NCBI RefSeq assembly: GCF_003337355.1
Contig: NZ_QPJW01000004.1
Location: 269,167-333,166, forward strand
DNA from: Fontibacillus phaseoli
GTDB taxonomy: Bacteria > Bacillota > Bacilli > Paenibacillales > Paenibacillaceae
Direction of reading: 5' to 3'
DNA: 64,000 nt
In this document: piece by piece, positions 32,513 to 43,886 of the stretch
Numbering within the stretch: position 1 is the first letter of the stretch
Layout: each line of letters begins with the position of its first letter
Notes under the pieces: generated by a model
The model's database searches: none
Told to the model about the DNA's origin: nothing
The model's input: only the letters and a program-made list of their open reading frames with translations
Position numbers and translations under genes: made by a program

Positions 32513-33160
32513 TTGACACATTATGTTCCCTTAATGATGAACCTGGAAGAACGAAGGTGCGTTATCGTTGGTGGCGGAACTGTAGCGGAGCGAAAAGTGG
32601 CTTCCTTGATCGAAGCGGGTGCAGAAGTAACGCTGATTTCTCCAACAGCGACGAACCGCTTGCAAGGTTTTCATAGTGAAGGTCGGATGGACTGGATTCA
32701 GCGCGGTTATCAAGCTGGCGATCTGGCTGGCGCCTTTTTGGCTTATGCCGCAACGGACCGGCAGGGCATTAACGATGAAGTTGTCCTGGAAGCCGAAGGA
32801 TTGGGCATTCCGGTTAATCATGCCGGGGACGGGAGCAGAGGCTCCTTCATCACTCCGAGTATCGTGCGGCGCGGAGGCCTGATTTTGGCTGTTTCTACGT
32901 CAGGAGCGGGACCTGGAGCTTCCAGGGCGCTAAGCCGGGAAATCATGGAACGGTATGGCGATGACTATGAAACTTATGTGGATTTTCTGAGTTTTGTCAG
33001 GACTGCGGTGAAAAGGCGGGTTCAAGACCGCCAAATGAGGGCAAGGCTGTATAAATCATTGGCTGAAATGGATATATTGTCATCGATTCGGGAAGGGCGC
33101 TTCCAACCCTGGAACGAGGCGGAAGTGATAGCATGGATGGATTCATACCGGGAGGAATGA
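32513..33160 (+). CDS. Precorrin-2 dehydrogenase/sirohydrochlorin ferrochelatase
   Basis: 215 residues from TTG 32513. The Rossmann start is [20 protein letters not shown], with [28 protein letters not shown] and [39 protein letters not shown], which is the Met8/SirC/CysG-N family of siroheme synthesis. TTG 32513 has GGAGGG 6 nt upstream; upstream in-frame starts (TTG 32468, ATG 32480) lack a good site. The intergenic gap after hemA (188 nt) contains no convincing HemX gene. It shares precorrin-2 from the CobA domain two genes downstream, so the operon makes both heme and siroheme. Confidence 0.9.
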   Translation: MTHYVPLMMNLEERRCVIVGGGTVAERKVASLIEAGAEVTLISPTATNRLQGFHSEGRMDWIQRGYQAGDLAGAFLAYAATDRQGINDEVVLEAEGLGIPVNHAGDGSRGSFITPSIVRRGGLILAVSTSGAGPGASRALSREIMERYGDDYETYVDFLSFVRTAVKRRVQDRQMRARLYKSLAEMDILSSIREGRFQPWNEAEVIAWMDSYREE

Positions 33161-33162
33161 AG

Positions 33163-34128
33163 ATGATAAAGCGAACTATAGTAGTAGGAACCAGACAGAG
33201 CCAATTGGCCTTGACGCAAACGGGCCATGTGATCGAGGCGTTGAAGGCGATTTGCGAGGAACATCGGCTGCCGTACGATTTTGAAATCAAAAAAATAGTT
33301 ACTAAAGGGGACCGCATCTTAGACGTCACGTTGTCCAAGGTCGGCGGAAAGGGCTTGTTTGTCAAAGAAATCGAACAAGCGATGCTGGACGGGGAAATCG
33401 ATCTGGCGGTACATAGTATGAAGGATATGCCTTCCGAATTGCAGGAAGGCCTGGTGACTGGGGCCGTACCAAAACGGGTGGACCCCCGAGATGCATTCAT
33501 CTCAAGAGAAGGACTAAGCCTGGACAAGTTACCACAGGGAGCCAAGGTGGGGACTAGCAGCTTGAGACGATCAAGCCAGCTTAGCGCTTATCGCCCCGAT
33601 CTCGTAATCGAACCGTTACGGGGAAATATAGATTCCAGGTTGCGGAAGCTAGAGACGGAAAACTTCGATGCGATTATTTTGGCGACTGCCGGATTGTTCC
33701 GGATGGGCTGGGAGGATAGAATCACTTCCCATCTCCCCGTGGATATTTGTTTGCCGGCGGTAGGACAGGGGGCGCTCGGCATCGAGTGCAGAGAAAGTGA
33801 TGACGAGGTCCGTCACTTGCTTTCGCTCTACAATGATCCGGAAACGGCGCTGACGGTTGGAGCGGAGCGCAGATTCTTGGGTGTGCTTGGCGGGAGCTGC
33901 CAGGTTCCAATCGGTGCTTACGCCGTATTGGGTAAACATCATTATGGGGACGACGAGAGTGGCCTTTCCGGCGAAATCGTGCTGACCGGTATGGTCGGGA
34001 CGCCGGACGGAGGTGTTGTCCTGAAAGAAACGATGGCGGGAAATGACCCTGTGACGCTAGGAGAGGCGGTAGCGGACAAGCTAATTTCCAGAGGAGCGGA
34101 CGAAATTTTGGCAGCAGCCGGGGAGTGA
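33163..34128 (+). CDS. hemC: Hydroxymethylbilane synthase (porphobilinogen deaminase)
   Basis: 321 residues. Polymerises four porphobilinogens. The dipyrromethane-carrying Cys is in [13 protein letters not shown]; substrate-binding stretches [42 protein letters not shown] and [19 protein letters not shown] are intact. ATG 33163 is preferred: GGAGG (33151-33155) ends 7 nt before it, and the upstream in-frame ATGs at 33133 and 33157 sit before or on that site. It ends just before the start of the cobA/hemD fusion, so they are coupled. Confidence 0.97.
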   Translation: MIKRTIVVGTRQSQLALTQTGHVIEALKAICEEHRLPYDFEIKKIVTKGDRILDVTLSKVGGKGLFVKEIEQAMLDGEIDLAVHSMKDMPSELQEGLVTGAVPKRVDPRDAFISREGLSLDKLPQGAKVGTSSLRRSSQLSAYRPDLVIEPLRGNIDSRLRKLETENFDAIILATAGLFRMGWEDRITSHLPVDICLPAVGQGALGIECRESDDEVRHLLSLYNDPETALTVGAERRFLGVLGGSCQVPIGAYAVLGKHHYGDDESGLSGEIVLTGMVGTPDGGVVLKETMAGNDPVTLGEAVADKLISRGADEILAAAGE

Positions 34129-34133
34129 AGGAC

Positions 34134-35690
34134 ATGACGGGAACGAAGGGGAAAGTGTATTTAGTCGGGGCAGGACCCGGAGATACAAGGCTGATTACTT
34201 TGAAAGGTCTCGATTGTCTGGAAAAAGGGGATGTAGTCGTTTATGACCGCCTCGCAAATCCAAGCTTACTGAGGAAAATGAAGCGAGGGGCCGAAAAAAT
34301 ATATGTTGGTAAACGGACGGACCGCCACACGATGAAGCAGGAGGATATCAACCAGTTGTTGGTTGATCTGGCTTTGACGGGCAAAACGGTCGTGCGCCTG
34401 AAGGGCGGGGATCCGACCATTTTCGGGCGCGTCGGCGAAGAAGCCGAATTGCTTCGTAAACATGGAATACCTTATGAAATCGTGCCGGGCATTACCGCTG
34501 CGATATCGGTCCCGGCTTATGCCGGGATTCCGGTAACGCACCGTGATATGGCTTCTTCGCTTTCGATCATTACCGGGCATGAGAGCCCGGACAAGCTGGA
34601 TTTGTCGATCAATTGGGAAAAGGTGACCAACGCTACGGGGACGCTTGTGTTTATGATGGGCGTAGCTAAAATCGGGTATATCAGCAAACAGCTGATCTCC
34701 TATGGCAGACCGCTGGAGACGCCGGTCGCCCTTGTGCGCTGGGGAACCCGCGCCGAACAGGAGACGCTGACCGGTACGTTATCCGATATTGAGCAGAAGG
34801 TCATCGAGGCCGACTTTAAGCCGCCGGCCGTCATCGTCGTCGGGGAAGTCGTCAAACAGCGGGAGCAGTTGAAATGGGCCGAAGATATGCCCCTTTTCGG
34901 CAAGCGGATACTTGTCACCCGTTCTCGTTCCCAGGCTAGCGAACTGGTTCGGCAGATCGAGGACCTCGGCGGGGAGGCCTATGAGTTTCCCGTTATTGAC
35001 TTTGAAATGCCGGCTGGCGACGTTCTGAACAGTACTAGCGAGGCTCTGGACAAGTTGACGGAGTATGACTGGGCTTTTTTCAGCAGCGTAAACGGAGTTG
35101 AATTTTTCTTCAAACACCTGGACAGGCTGGGAAAAGACGTCCGTTCACTGTTTAAAGCCCGAATCGCTGCTGTCGGCCCGGCGACGAAGGAGGCGCTGCG
35201 GAAGTACGGTATCTGCGCCGAAGAGCTGCCTGGACGATATCAGGCCGAAGGGCTGCTGGAGCAATTCGAAGGGGCGCTGAAGGCGGGGCAGAAAGTCTTG
35301 TTGCCGCGCGGCGACTTGGCCCGCTCCTGGTTGCCTGACGTGCTTCGCGAGCTGGGACTGGCCGTTACGGAAGCCGTAATGTATGCCACCGTCCCGGTCG
35401 GAGAAGATGACGACGAACTGGCCAAGATGCTTAAAGAAGGCCGCATTCATGCCGTTACCTTTACCAGTTCCTCCACCGTCACGAATTTCGTCGGCGCTTT
35501 GAAGGCGATGGGATTCGAAGATCCGGTGGAGGCTTTGAGCAGGGCGCAGATTGCCTGCATCGGACCGGTTACTGCAAAGACGGCCGAAGATGCCGGCCTT
35601 TCCGTCGGCATGCTTGCTCAGGAGGCTACCATCGATAGCCTGGTGGCGAGGTTGTGCGATTGGCAACAGGAAAGTGAAATTAAGAAATAG
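34134..35690 (+). CDS. Bifunctional uroporphyrinogen-III C-methyltransferase / uroporphyrinogen-III synthase
   Basis: 518 residues. Domain 1 (about 1-240) is a CobA/SUMT SAM-dependent methylase: VYLVGAGPGDTRLITLKGLD, VVRLKGGDPTIFGRVGEEAE, VPGITAAISVPAYAGIPVTH. Domain 2 (about 255-518) is HemD: KRILVTRSRSQASELVRQIE, YDWAFFSSVNGVEFFFKHL, TSSSTVTNFVGALKAMG and ACIGPVTAKTAEDAGL. One chain makes uroporphyrinogen-III and methylates it towards siroheme, so flux to heme and siroheme separates at this enzyme. ATG 34134 is 10 nt after GGGGAG; GTG 34125 overlaps the hemC stop and is the alternative. Confidence 0.96.
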   Translation: MTGTKGKVYLVGAGPGDTRLITLKGLDCLEKGDVVVYDRLANPSLLRKMKRGAEKIYVGKRTDRHTMKQEDINQLLVDLALTGKTVVRLKGGDPTIFGRVGEEAELLRKHGIPYEIVPGITAAISVPAYAGIPVTHRDMASSLSIITGHESPDKLDLSINWEKVTNATGTLVFMMGVAKIGYISKQLISYGRPLETPVALVRWGTRAEQETLTGTLSDIEQKVIEADFKPPAVIVVGEVVKQREQLKWAEDMPLFGKRILVTRSRSQASELVRQIEDLGGEAYEFPVIDFEMPAGDVLNSTSEALDKLTEYDWAFFSSVNGVEFFFKHLDRLGKDVRSLFKARIAAVGPATKEALRKYGICAEELPGRYQAEGLLEQFEGALKAGQKVLLPRGDLARSWLPDVLRELGLAVTEAVMYATVPVGEDDDELAKMLKEGRIHAVTFTSSSTVTNFVGALKAMGFEDPVEALSRAQIACIGPVTAKTAEDAGLSVGMLAQEATIDSLVARLCDWQQESEIKK

Positions 35691-35733
35691 CCGGCTTGGC
35701 TGTAATATATGTGAATCCAGGAGGTAATTCAGC

Positions 35734-36738
35734 ATGAGTTTTCCTATAGTAAGACACCGTCGTTTGCGGCAATCGCCCGCGATTCGCGGTATGGTGCGCG
35801 AAACGGTATTGACGGTGGATGATTTCATCCAGCCGATTTTTGTCACTTATGGCAGCGGCGTGAAAAACGAAATCTCATCCATGCCGGGCGTGTATCATTT
35901 TTCGCTCGATACGCTTGAAGAAGAAGTAAAAGAAATCGTAGACCTTGGCATCCCTGCGGTGCTGCTCTTCGGTATTCCGGAAAGTAAAGACAGCGTAGGT
36001 TCGTCGGCTTTCGCCGAGGCCGGCATCGTTCAGCAAGCGACCCGCAAAATTAAATCTTTGTATCCCGATCTGCTTGTCGTAGCGGATACCTGTCTGTGCG
36101 AGTTTACCGACCACGGCCATTGCGGCATGGTGCATACTTTTGAGCGGGACGGTCATGTATGCGGCGATGTCATGAACGACGAATCGCTGGATTTGCTAGT
36201 GCGTACCGCGGTTTCCCAAGCCCGGGCGGGTGCGGACATCATCGCTCCGTCCAACATGATGGACGGCTTTGTACAGGCTATCCGTTCAGGATTGGATGAG
36301 GCGGGGTTCGCTAACGTGCCGATTATGTCGTATTCGGTTAAATATGCCTCCGCGTTTTACGGTCCATTCCGCGAAGCGGCCGATTCCGCGCCGCAATTCG
36401 GCGACCGCAAAACCTATCAGATGGATCCGGCCAATGCGCGGGAAGCGCTCCGGGAAGCGGAGTCCGATGTGCTGGAAGGCGCGGACATGCTGATGGTAAA
36501 ACCGGCGCTGGCTTTTATGGATGTACTGCGAATGCTCCGCGACCAGTTCGATCTGCCGCTCGTCGCTTATAATGTCAGCGGCGAGTATTCCATGGTCAAG
36601 GCGGCGGCTCAAAAAGGATGGATCAATGAGCGGGCTATCGTAACGGAAATGCTGCTGGGCATGAAACGGGCCGGAGCGGATATCATCATTACGTATTTTG
36701 CCAAAGACGCCGCGCGCTGGCTGCGCGAGGGTAAGTAA
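35734..36738 (+). CDS. hemB: Delta-aminolevulinic acid dehydratase (porphobilinogen synthase)
   Basis: 334 residues. Condenses two aminolevulinates. The zinc site is a three-cysteine motif [17 protein letters not shown], so it is the Zn-dependent type; the Schiff-base lysines are in [15 protein letters not shown] and [11 protein letters not shown]. The N-terminus [20 protein letters not shown] is typical. AGGAGGTAATTCAGC precedes the ATG. Cotranscribed with hemC/D upstream and hemL downstream. Confidence 0.98.
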   Translation: MSFPIVRHRRLRQSPAIRGMVRETVLTVDDFIQPIFVTYGSGVKNEISSMPGVYHFSLDTLEEEVKEIVDLGIPAVLLFGIPESKDSVGSSAFAEAGIVQQATRKIKSLYPDLLVVADTCLCEFTDHGHCGMVHTFERDGHVCGDVMNDESLDLLVRTAVSQARAGADIIAPSNMMDGFVQAIRSGLDEAGFANVPIMSYSVKYASAFYGPFREAADSAPQFGDRKTYQMDPANAREALREAESDVLEGADMLMVKPALAFMDVLRMLRDQFDLPLVAYNVSGEYSMVKAAAQKGWINERAIVTEMLLGMKRAGADIIITYFAKDAARWLREGK

Positions 36739-36772
36739 GAACAACCCATCAACGGACAAGGAGAGGGTTTTG

Positions 36773-38074
36773 ATGAGTGAAAAGATCGGTCGCCGCGGCG
36801 AGGAGTTATCCAAGCAGGCTTTCGAGGAAGCGAAACAATTTTTGCCGGGCGGCGTGAATAGTCCGGTTCGGGCTTATAAATCGGTTGGCTTAACACCAGT
36901 TTATATAGAACGGGGCGTAGGCTCGCGGATCTATGATATCGACGGGAATGAGTATATCGATTATGTCGGCTCTTGGGGTCCGCTTATTATGGGCCATGCC
37001 CACCCGGAAGTGGTCTCAGCGCTGCAAGAGACGACTGCCAAGGGGACGAGCTTCGGCGCTCCCACGTTGCTGGAGACGAAGATGGCCAAGCTGGTTGCCG
37101 AGCGTGTTCCGTCGATCGATGTAGTCCGGATGGTCAATTCCGGGACGGAGGCGACGATGAGCGCGATCCGGCTGGCGAGAGGTTATACGGGCCGGAACAA
37201 AATATTGAAGTTCGAAGGTTCCTATCATGGCCATGCGGACAGCCTGCTGATTAAGGCCGGGTCCGGCGTGGCTACACTGGGTCTTCCCGACAGCCCGGGT
37301 GTGCCGGAAGGGGTAGCGGCAAACACGATCACCGTCCCCTACAACGATCTGGAATCCGCGGAGCTGGCCTTTCAGCGGTTCGGCACGGAGATCGCGGGCA
37401 TAATAGTGGAGCCCGTGGCCGGAAATATGGGCGTCGTTTCGCCTCAGCCGGGCTTTCTGGAAGGTCTGCGCCGGTTGACGACGGAGCACGGAAGCCTGTT
37501 GATTTTCGATGAAGTGATGACCGGCTTCCGGGTTCATATCCACTGTGCCCAAGGCCGTTTTGGGGTTACCCCGGATCTGACTTGCCTCGGGAAAGTGATC
37601 GGCGGAGGACTTCCTGTCGGAGCCTATGGCGGCAAGCGCGAAATTATGGAGCAGATCGCACCGAACGGACCGATTTATCAGGCCGGAACGCTAAGCGGGA
37701 ACCCGCTGGCCATGACGGCCGGATTCTCGACGTTGTCGCTGCTGACTCCGGAAGTTTATGACCGTCTGGAAGTCTTGTCGGCAAAACTTGGTGCCGGATT
37801 CGCGGCCAATGCCAAGGAAAAGGGGATTCCTTACACGATTAATCGCGTTGGATCCATGGTGTGCCCATTCTTTACGGATTCGGAAGTGATTAATTTCGAA
37901 ACGGCCAAGAGCAGTGATCTGGATCTGTTCCGCCGCTATTTTGCCGCGATGATTGAAGAAGGCATCCATATTGCACCATCCCAATTCGAAGGGATGTTTG
38001 TTTCCGGGGTTCATACCGAGGCTGACATTGATGCAACGATTGAGGCGCACCGCCGTGCGCTGCAAAAGCTGTGA
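36773..38074 (+). CDS. hemL: Glutamate-1-semialdehyde 2,1-aminomutase
   Basis: 433 residues. PLP enzyme making 5-aminolevulinate. The catalytic lysine is in [19 protein letters not shown]; other class-III aminotransferase landmarks are [54 protein letters not shown] and [15 protein letters not shown] 36773 is used: AAGGAGAGGG lies upstream, and an in-frame start at 36698 lies inside hemB. The operon ends its heme genes here. Start and stop contexts show translational coupling with the pseudouridine synthase (GTGA). Confidence 0.98.
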   Translation: MSEKIGRRGEELSKQAFEEAKQFLPGGVNSPVRAYKSVGLTPVYIERGVGSRIYDIDGNEYIDYVGSWGPLIMGHAHPEVVSALQETTAKGTSFGAPTLLETKMAKLVAERVPSIDVVRMVNSGTEATMSAIRLARGYTGRNKILKFEGSYHGHADSLLIKAGSGVATLGLPDSPGVPEGVAANTITVPYNDLESAELAFQRFGTEIAGIIVEPVAGNMGVVSPQPGFLEGLRRLTTEHGSLLIFDEVMTGFRVHIHCAQGRFGVTPDLTCLGKVIGGGLPVGAYGGKREIMEQIAPNGPIYQAGTLSGNPLAMTAGFSTLSLLTPEVYDRLEVLSAKLGAGFAANAKEKGIPYTINRVGSMVCPFFTDSEVINFETAKSSDLDLFRRYFAAMIEEGIHIAPSQFEGMFVSGVHTEADIDATIEAHRRALQKL

Positions 38075-38979
38075 GTACCGGGATGAACGGACAGAAGCGC
38101 GGCGAGTGGCTGGAACTCATGCCGGGCAAGCTGAATCCGCCGGAACAGGGGGGCCGCTATGAAGCGGCCCTCATTTGGCTTGAACGCGTTTTCGGCTTCC
38201 CGCCAAAATTGCAGCGGTCCCTTGACGCGGAAGGCGGAATCAAGCTGGCAGGAGATCGTCTCCGACTGCGGTTGTTCCCGCCTAGTACTTCGCAGTACGA
38301 GCCGGTAGATCGCCCCGTAGAGATACTGTACGAGGATGATTTCTCCCTTGTTGTACATAAACCCGCCGGCATTAAAATCCATCCGGACGGAGTGAACCCG
38401 GAGCCTTCGCTTGCCAATCTGGTATCGGCAATCTATTCGCAGCGGGGCGAGCCGGTAGCCCCCGAACATATCCACCGTCTGGACGAATATACATCCGGGC
38501 CGGTACTATACGCCAAAAATACTTATGCCCAGCTTAAACTGGACGCTGCCATGGCGCGAAAGGAAATCGGCAGGGTTTATGTGGCGCTGGCGGAAGGAAT
38601 CGTGAATCCTTCCCTCAGCAGCATTAACGAGCCGATCGGCAGGGACCGTCATCATCCTTCGCGCCGTCGCGTGTCTCCGTCAGGTAAAGAAGCTAGGACA
38701 CGGGTGGAACTCCTGGAGACTTATTCGAAGGCCAGCCTGGTACGTCTCATTCTCGAAACCGGGCGGACCCACCAGATCCGCGTTCATCTGAGCCATGTCG
38801 GTCATCCGTTGATCGGCGATGCATTATATGGCGGAAGCACCCGTTATTTGCCGTATCAGGCGCTTCACGGGGAAAGCCTGGCCTTCCCGCATCCTTTAAC
38901 CGGTGAGACCGTTCATGTAAGTGATCCCTGGCCGGCGGAGTGGGACAAACTTCGGGCCAAATTGCTTGACGCGCAGTAA
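38071..38979 (+). CDS. RluA/RluD-family RNA pseudouridine synthase
   Basis: 302 residues. The catalytic aspartate is in [18 protein letters not shown]; other family motifs are [26 protein letters not shown]-like [37 protein letters not shown] and [10 protein letters not shown]. The N-terminal ~80 residues carry no clear S4 domain. The target RNA is not inferable. GTG 38071 overlaps the hemL stop (GTGA); ATG 38083 is an alternative. A position directly after hemL is unusual in Bacillus. Confidence 0.93.
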   Translation: MSTGMNGQKRGEWLELMPGKLNPPEQGGRYEAALIWLERVFGFPPKLQRSLDAEGGIKLAGDRLRLRLFPPSTSQYEPVDRPVEILYEDDFSLVVHKPAGIKIHPDGVNPEPSLANLVSAIYSQRGEPVAPEHIHRLDEYTSGPVLYAKNTYAQLKLDAAMARKEIGRVYVALAEGIVNPSLSSINEPIGRDRHHPSRRRVSPSGKEARTRVELLETYSKASLVRLILETGRTHQIRVHLSHVGHPLIGDALYGGSTRYLPYQALHGESLAFPHPLTGETVHVSDPWPAEWDKLRAKLLDAQ

Positions 38980-39154
38980 CAAAGTAACGTGGAATTTCGC
39001 CCGCCGGGAACATCGAATGCTTATTGCTTTTATGGTGAAAAAGCAGGCATGCACTCTTTTTTCAAGCATATAGATAAAAACGAGCGATGATTTGGACCAT
39101 GCAGTTTTCTGGATACAAAATCATGTTTGTATATGCTGAAAGGAGGCAATATTT

Positions 39155-40519
39155 TTGGCGGATCAATCCTACGGTCTGAGGTTCGATATTTATGAACGAG
39201 TACATTTGTCTGAAAATGTGGTAGGGATCGACGAACTGGAAGAAATTGAACTGTTCCCGAAAATTCAGGTCATCCCCGGGGAAGAATATGCTTCGCTTCG
39301 CGGTCACTTGTTGCTGTCTGGACTTTATCGGGGCGGGGGCGGTACGCAAGAACTGGAACACTGGATTCCAGTGGAGATTACGATTCCGCTCAGCCGGGTC
39401 GGCAAACTGGAGGATATCGCGGTTGAGATCGAAAATTTCGATGTCGACCTGCTCAGTGCCCGCAGCCTGAACATTACGGGCGTTTTGTCCCTGCAAGGAA
39501 TTGAAACCTCGTCGCTGACCGTGGAGGCGGAGGAGTGGAAGGACCGTGAATTTGTGGCGTCCCACGAGCCTTTCGCTGATTATCGCGGCGATGGGCAACC
39601 CGAGAGTAAGTTTTCAATCAGAGAAGGATTGGACGCTGAAACTCTTGAACGCAGTTATACCGAACATTTCCGTACCTGGGAGAAAGAAGCCTTGCCGGAA
39701 TTGAGCGATACGGACGAGCAGCAAAGCATATTGACTTGGAACGATAGCGCATCCCCGCTTTTTGCCCAGTCCGTTTTGGCGGACAAGGAGGCGGAGGAGC
39801 TGGAGGAGAATCCGGCTGCCAACGAAGCCGATTTCTCGAATGAAGATCACTTTAAGAACCGGGATCAAGAACTCCAATTTGCAGAAGAGCAGCAATCCTG
39901 GTTTAAAGAAGAACAGCAGTCATGGTTTAGAGAAGAAAGTCGCCCTTCGGTAGCGGTTTCGGAGATTGCCCTGGATGATTTGGCGGACCAGGTTCAGACC
40001 GAAAGGGAAGAAGCGTCTCCATTCTCCGGAGAAACACCGTTTCAGTTTGAAGCGGATGCCCCTGTTTTCTCCGAATTAGAGAAGGAAGAAGACGTACTAT
40101 CCGGGGATGACAGTCAAGATACCGAAATCCGTCCCGGGGTGGAAGAGAAGAAAGAGCTCAAAATTGCCCTTGGCAGCAAAAAGAGCGGAGACAGCCCGCA
40201 GGAAACCCAATTCGGCATCAGCAAACTGTTGTCCACGCATCGTACGGATACTGAATCCGGGCATATTTTGCAGGAAGATCAGAGCGCCGTTTTGACGGCG
40301 GAACAAAGCGATGGAGAAGAAGTCCGCTGGAAGAGCTTGTTCATCGGAAATACGGAGGATCAGACGCCATTCCGCAAAGTCAGACTGGTGATTGTCCAGC
40401 GTGAAGAGACATTGGATGAGATTGCGGAGCGGTATCAGCTCAGCTCCCGGGAACTGCAGCTTTATAACCGTCTGTCGGAGCAACATATATCGGAGGGACA
40501 GGTGCTTTACATCCCTTAA
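39155..40519 (+). CDS. spoVID: SpoVID-like spore coat assembly protein with C-terminal LysM domain
   Basis: 454 residues. The conserved N-terminal domain (about 1-125) reads YGLRFDIYERVHLSENVVGI, ELFPKIQVIPGEEYASLRGH, EHWIPVEITIPLSRVGKLED; a long acidic, low-complexity middle (about 150-390) follows with two direct QQSWFKEE/QQSWFREE copies; the C-terminal LysM (about 405-454) is VIVQREETLDEIAERYQLSS. In Bacillus SpoVID surrounds the forespore and recruits coat proteins through SafA. TTG 39155 follows AAAGGAGG by 8 nt. hemL-spoVID-valS is the Bacillus order, without the intervening ysxE. Confidence 0.9.
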   Translation: MADQSYGLRFDIYERVHLSENVVGIDELEEIELFPKIQVIPGEEYASLRGHLLLSGLYRGGGGTQELEHWIPVEITIPLSRVGKLEDIAVEIENFDVDLLSARSLNITGVLSLQGIETSSLTVEAEEWKDREFVASHEPFADYRGDGQPESKFSIREGLDAETLERSYTEHFRTWEKEALPELSDTDEQQSILTWNDSASPLFAQSVLADKEAEELEENPAANEADFSNEDHFKNRDQELQFAEEQQSWFKEEQQSWFREESRPSVAVSEIALDDLADQVQTEREEASPFSGETPFQFEADAPVFSELEKEEDVLSGDDSQDTEIRPGVEEKKELKIALGSKKSGDSPQETQFGISKLLSTHRTDTESGHILQEDQSAVLTAEQSDGEEVRWKSLFIGNTEDQTPFRKVRLVIVQREETLDEIAERYQLSSRELQLYNRLSEQHISEGQVLYIP

Positions 40520-40538
40520 TTATTACTGCTTATGTTAA

Positions 40539-40572
40539 AAAGCTGCACGCTGAATGTGCGGCTTTCTTTATT
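40539..40572 (+). terminator. Terminator after spoVID
   Basis: AAAGCTGCAC (40539-40548) pairs with GTGCGGCTTT (40556-40565), followed by CTTTATT. Confidence 0.8.
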
Positions 40573-40616
40573 ATTGTCCTCTGTAAGCGACAGTTGTCTA
40601 TTTTCGATCCCTTTTG

Positions 40617-40645
40617 TTGACTCATGAAGGTATTCAAGCTATTAT
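40617..40645 (+). promoter_or_regulatory. Promoter of valS
   Basis: TTGACT (40617-40622), 17-bp spacer, TATTAT (40640-40645); transcription would start near 40652 at the 5' end of the T-box. Confidence 0.75.
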
Positions 40646-40651
40646 GATAAA

Positions 40652-40961
40652 GATAAACTCAAAAATTCTTTATTGTAAAGACTTGGAATGGGAAGAGTAG
40701 GCAGTGAACCCTTCAGAGAGCGGAATTGTTACGCTGGAAAATTTCGCAGGACACAGCTGTCCGAAGTCGCCCGGGAGTCGTCCGTTTGATCCGCAGATAT
40801 GTAGGTTAGAACGGGCCGGCAGCAGCCGTTATCTGTTTGAGTGTCGCATGTGAAAATTCACCTGATCCCGGAAATTTGGGATATAAAGAATTGAAGCCTG
40901 CGAAACAAAGGTGGTACCGCGAAAGATAAGCCTTTCGTCCTTTGAGACGAGGGGCTTTTTT
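40652..40961 (+). promoter_or_regulatory. T-box riboswitch of valS
   Basis: The T-box sequence AAAGGTGGTACCGCG (40907-40921) is followed by a terminator AAGCCTTTCGTC..GACGAGGGGCT-TTTTT (40928-40961). Upstream, AGAGAGCGGAA (about 40716-40726) and GCTGGAAAATTTCGC look like the conserved Stem I GA motif. Uncharged tRNA-Val would pair with the leader and prevent termination. GTC codons at 40777 and 40780 are candidates for the valine specifier but I cannot assign which. Confidence 0.9.
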
Positions 40962-41083
40962 GTGTTTTTTGCCTTCGGTAATCGATATGCAGGCTGACCA
41001 GCCTGCCCTGCTCCCAGTAGCTGCACCCTTCATGGATATCGCCTACCGCCTAGGTCATTTAATTGTTACGGAGGTTTGATACA

Positions 41084-43756
41084 ATGACAGAAAACCATGA
41101 ACAATCCCAGTCGGCCGAGATGCCGACCACGTACGATCCGAAAGCGGCCGAGCAAAAATGGTATCGCTATTGGATGGAAGGCGGCTTTTTCAAGGCCGGA
41201 AAAAAACCGGAGGCAGAGCCTTTTACGATTGTGATCCCGCCGCCCAATGTGACCGGCATGCTGCATATCGGCCATGCGCTGGACTGCACGCTTCAGGATA
41301 TTTTGATCCGTACGAAGCGGATGCAAGGTTATGATGCGCTTTGGCTTCCGGGATCGGACCATGCCGGGATCGCCACCCAGACCAAAGTGGAACAAAAGCT
41401 TCGCGAAGAGGGCGTGACACGTTACGATCTCGGACGCGAGAAGTTCCTTGAGAAGGTTTGGGAATGGAAAGATAAATATGCGGCTTCCATTCATGAGCAG
41501 TGGGCTAAAATGGGCTTTTCCCTTGATTATTCGAGGGAACGGTTTACCTTGGATGAAGGCCTTTCTTTGGCGGTACGCGAGGTGTTCGTCAAGCTCTATG
41601 AAAAAGGCTTGATCTACCGGGGCAAGTACATTATTAACTGGGACCCGGTTGCCCGCACGGCGCTATCCGATATTGAAGTGGAATATAAAGAAGTTAACGG
41701 CTATTTGTATCACTTGCGGTACCCGCTTAAAGACGGCAGCGGTTTTATTACGGTTGCCACCACGCGGCCCGAAACGATGCTTGGCGATACGGCGGTAGCC
41801 GTTCATCCCAAGGATGAGCGTTATAAGGATCTGGTAGGCAAAATGCTCGTTTTGCCGATTACCGGCCGGGAAATTCCGGTCATTGCAGACGATTATGTCG
41901 ATAAGGAGTTCGGTAGCGGGGCCGTGAAAATCACGCCGGCGCACGATCCGAACGACTTTGAAGTAGGCCTGCGCCATGAGCTGCCGCAAATCATCGTGAT
42001 GGATGAGAGCGGTACGATGAACCAGGAAGCGGGTAAATATCAGGGGCTCGATCGAAGCGAATGCCGCAAGCAAATCGTTAAGGATTTGCAGGAAGCGGGC
42101 ATTCTGGTTCGTATTGAGGACCATGTCCATCAAGTAGGGCACAGCGAACGGACAGGAGCTGTAATTGAACCGTTTTTGTCAACACAATGGTTCGTAAAAA
42201 TGAAGCCGCTGGCTGAAGCTGCAATCGCCTCCCAAAAATCTGGCGACGGCGTTCAGTTCGTACCGGACCGCTTTGAAAAAACGTATCTTCATTGGATCGA
42301 AAATGTCCGCGACTGGTGTATCTCCCGGCAATTATGGTGGGGGCACCGCATTCCGGCCTGGTATTGCGAAGCGACCGGGGAAATGGTCGTTGCCCATGAT
42401 GAGGCGGAAGCCAAGGCCAAGCTGGGACGGGATGATATAAAACAGGATGAGGATGTTCTCGATACCTGGTTCAGCTCCGCTTTATGGCCTTTCTCGACAC
42501 TCGGCTGGCCTAACGAAGAGAGCGAAGATTTCAAGCGCTATTTCCCTACAAGCGTACTGGTTACGGGGTATGACATCATTCCGTTCTGGGTCTCCCGCAT
42601 GATCTTTACCGGATTGGAGTTTACAAAATCGATTCCGTTCAAGAATGCCTTGATTCATGGCCTGGTTCGCGATAGTGAAGGCCGCAAAATGTCCAAATCG
42701 CTGGGCAATGGGGTCGATCCGCTAGAAGTAATCGAGAAGTACGGCGCCGATGCGATGCGATATATGCTCTCGACCAGCAGCACGCCTGGACAGGATCTTC
42801 GCTTCCATTGGGAACGCGTAGAGCAGGCTCGTAACTTTGCCAATAAAATCTGGAATGCTTCCCGTTTCGCATTGATGAACCTGGAAGGTGTCACGATCGA
42901 AGACATTGATATCAGCGGCGATCTGGCAACCGCCGACCGCTGGATTCTGCACCGGTTCAATGAAACGACAAGAGAAATCACCCGATTGATCGATGCCTAC
43001 GAATTCGGGGAAACCGGTCGTCAGCTGTATAATTTTATCTGGGACGATCTCTGCGATTGGTATATCGAGTTTGCCAAATTGTCGCTCTATGGAGAGGACG
43101 CAGCCGCTAAACGCAAAACCCAATCCGTACTCGCATACGTGCTGGATCGCACACTGCGGCTGATCCATCCGTTCATGCCATTTATTTCCGAGGAAATATG
43201 GCAGCATTTGCCGCATCGTGGCGAATCGATTACGCTGGCCGAATGGCCGAAGTACGATCCTGCGCTTGAAGCTCCGGATGCTGTACAGGAAATGAGCCTG
43301 CTTGTCGACGTCATTCGCGCCGTTCGGAATATCCGTGCGGAAGTGGGCGTTCCGATGAGTAAAAAAATCGAATTAATCGTTAAACCGGCATCTGCTGAAT
43401 TGCTGCAAATCGTAAATCAGAATGCGCACTATATCCGCCGTTTCTGCAACACGTCTCAATTTGAGGCTTCCTTAGAGGCGGCAGTACCTGGTAAGGCGAT
43501 GTCCGCCGTGGTTACCGGAGCGGAATTGTATTTGCCGCTCGCGGGTTTGATTGATATCAGCCAGGAAATTGCACGCCTTGAAAAAGAGGTTGAACACTTG
43601 AACAAAGAAGTGGAACGCGTGGAGAAAAAGTTGGCTAACGAAGGATTCGTCTCCAAGGCTCCGGCCAAGGTGATCGAAGAAGAACGCGCCAAAATGGCGG
43701 ACTATTCCGGCAAGCGCGATATCGTATTGGCCCGGATTAGCGAACTGAAAGGCTAA
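41084..43756 (+). CDS. valS: Valyl-tRNA synthetase
   Basis: 890 residues. Class I synthetase charging tRNA-Val. HIGH signature [14 protein letters not shown] and KMSKS signature [15 protein letters not shown] are intact; the editing domain contains [17 protein letters not shown]. The C-terminus is a coiled coil ([20 protein letters not shown]) as in bacterial ValRS. ATG 41084 has GGAGG 10 nt upstream; a TTG at 41063 would precede that site. Controlled by the T-box in front. Confidence 0.98.
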   Translation: MTENHEQSQSAEMPTTYDPKAAEQKWYRYWMEGGFFKAGKKPEAEPFTIVIPPPNVTGMLHIGHALDCTLQDILIRTKRMQGYDALWLPGSDHAGIATQTKVEQKLREEGVTRYDLGREKFLEKVWEWKDKYAASIHEQWAKMGFSLDYSRERFTLDEGLSLAVREVFVKLYEKGLIYRGKYIINWDPVARTALSDIEVEYKEVNGYLYHLRYPLKDGSGFITVATTRPETMLGDTAVAVHPKDERYKDLVGKMLVLPITGREIPVIADDYVDKEFGSGAVKITPAHDPNDFEVGLRHELPQIIVMDESGTMNQEAGKYQGLDRSECRKQIVKDLQEAGILVRIEDHVHQVGHSERTGAVIEPFLSTQWFVKMKPLAEAAIASQKSGDGVQFVPDRFEKTYLHWIENVRDWCISRQLWWGHRIPAWYCEATGEMVVAHDEAEAKAKLGRDDIKQDEDVLDTWFSSALWPFSTLGWPNEESEDFKRYFPTSVLVTGYDIIPFWVSRMIFTGLEFTKSIPFKNALIHGLVRDSEGRKMSKSLGNGVDPLEVIEKYGADAMRYMLSTSSTPGQDLRFHWERVEQARNFANKIWNASRFALMNLEGVTIEDIDISGDLATADRWILHRFNETTREITRLIDAYEFGETGRQLYNFIWDDLCDWYIEFAKLSLYGEDAAAKRKTQSVLAYVLDRTLRLIHPFMPFISEEIWQHLPHRGESITLAEWPKYDPALEAPDAVQEMSLLVDVIRAVRNIRAEVGVPMSKKIELIVKPASAELLQIVNQNAHYIRRFCNTSQFEASLEAAVPGKAMSAVVTGAELYLPLAGLIDISQEIARLEKEVEHLNKEVERVEKKLANEGFVSKAPAKVIEEERAKMADYSGKRDIVLARISELKG

Positions 43757-43886
43757 AGCCCTCGGGTCACTCTTCCTTTCCGGCTGAGATCAAATGTCCG
43801 ATATTAAGGACAACGATCTCGGCCGGACCTTACTGTGTTATGAGACGATGTTTTTTATTCCAACAATTCAAATGAAGGTGAAAGTG

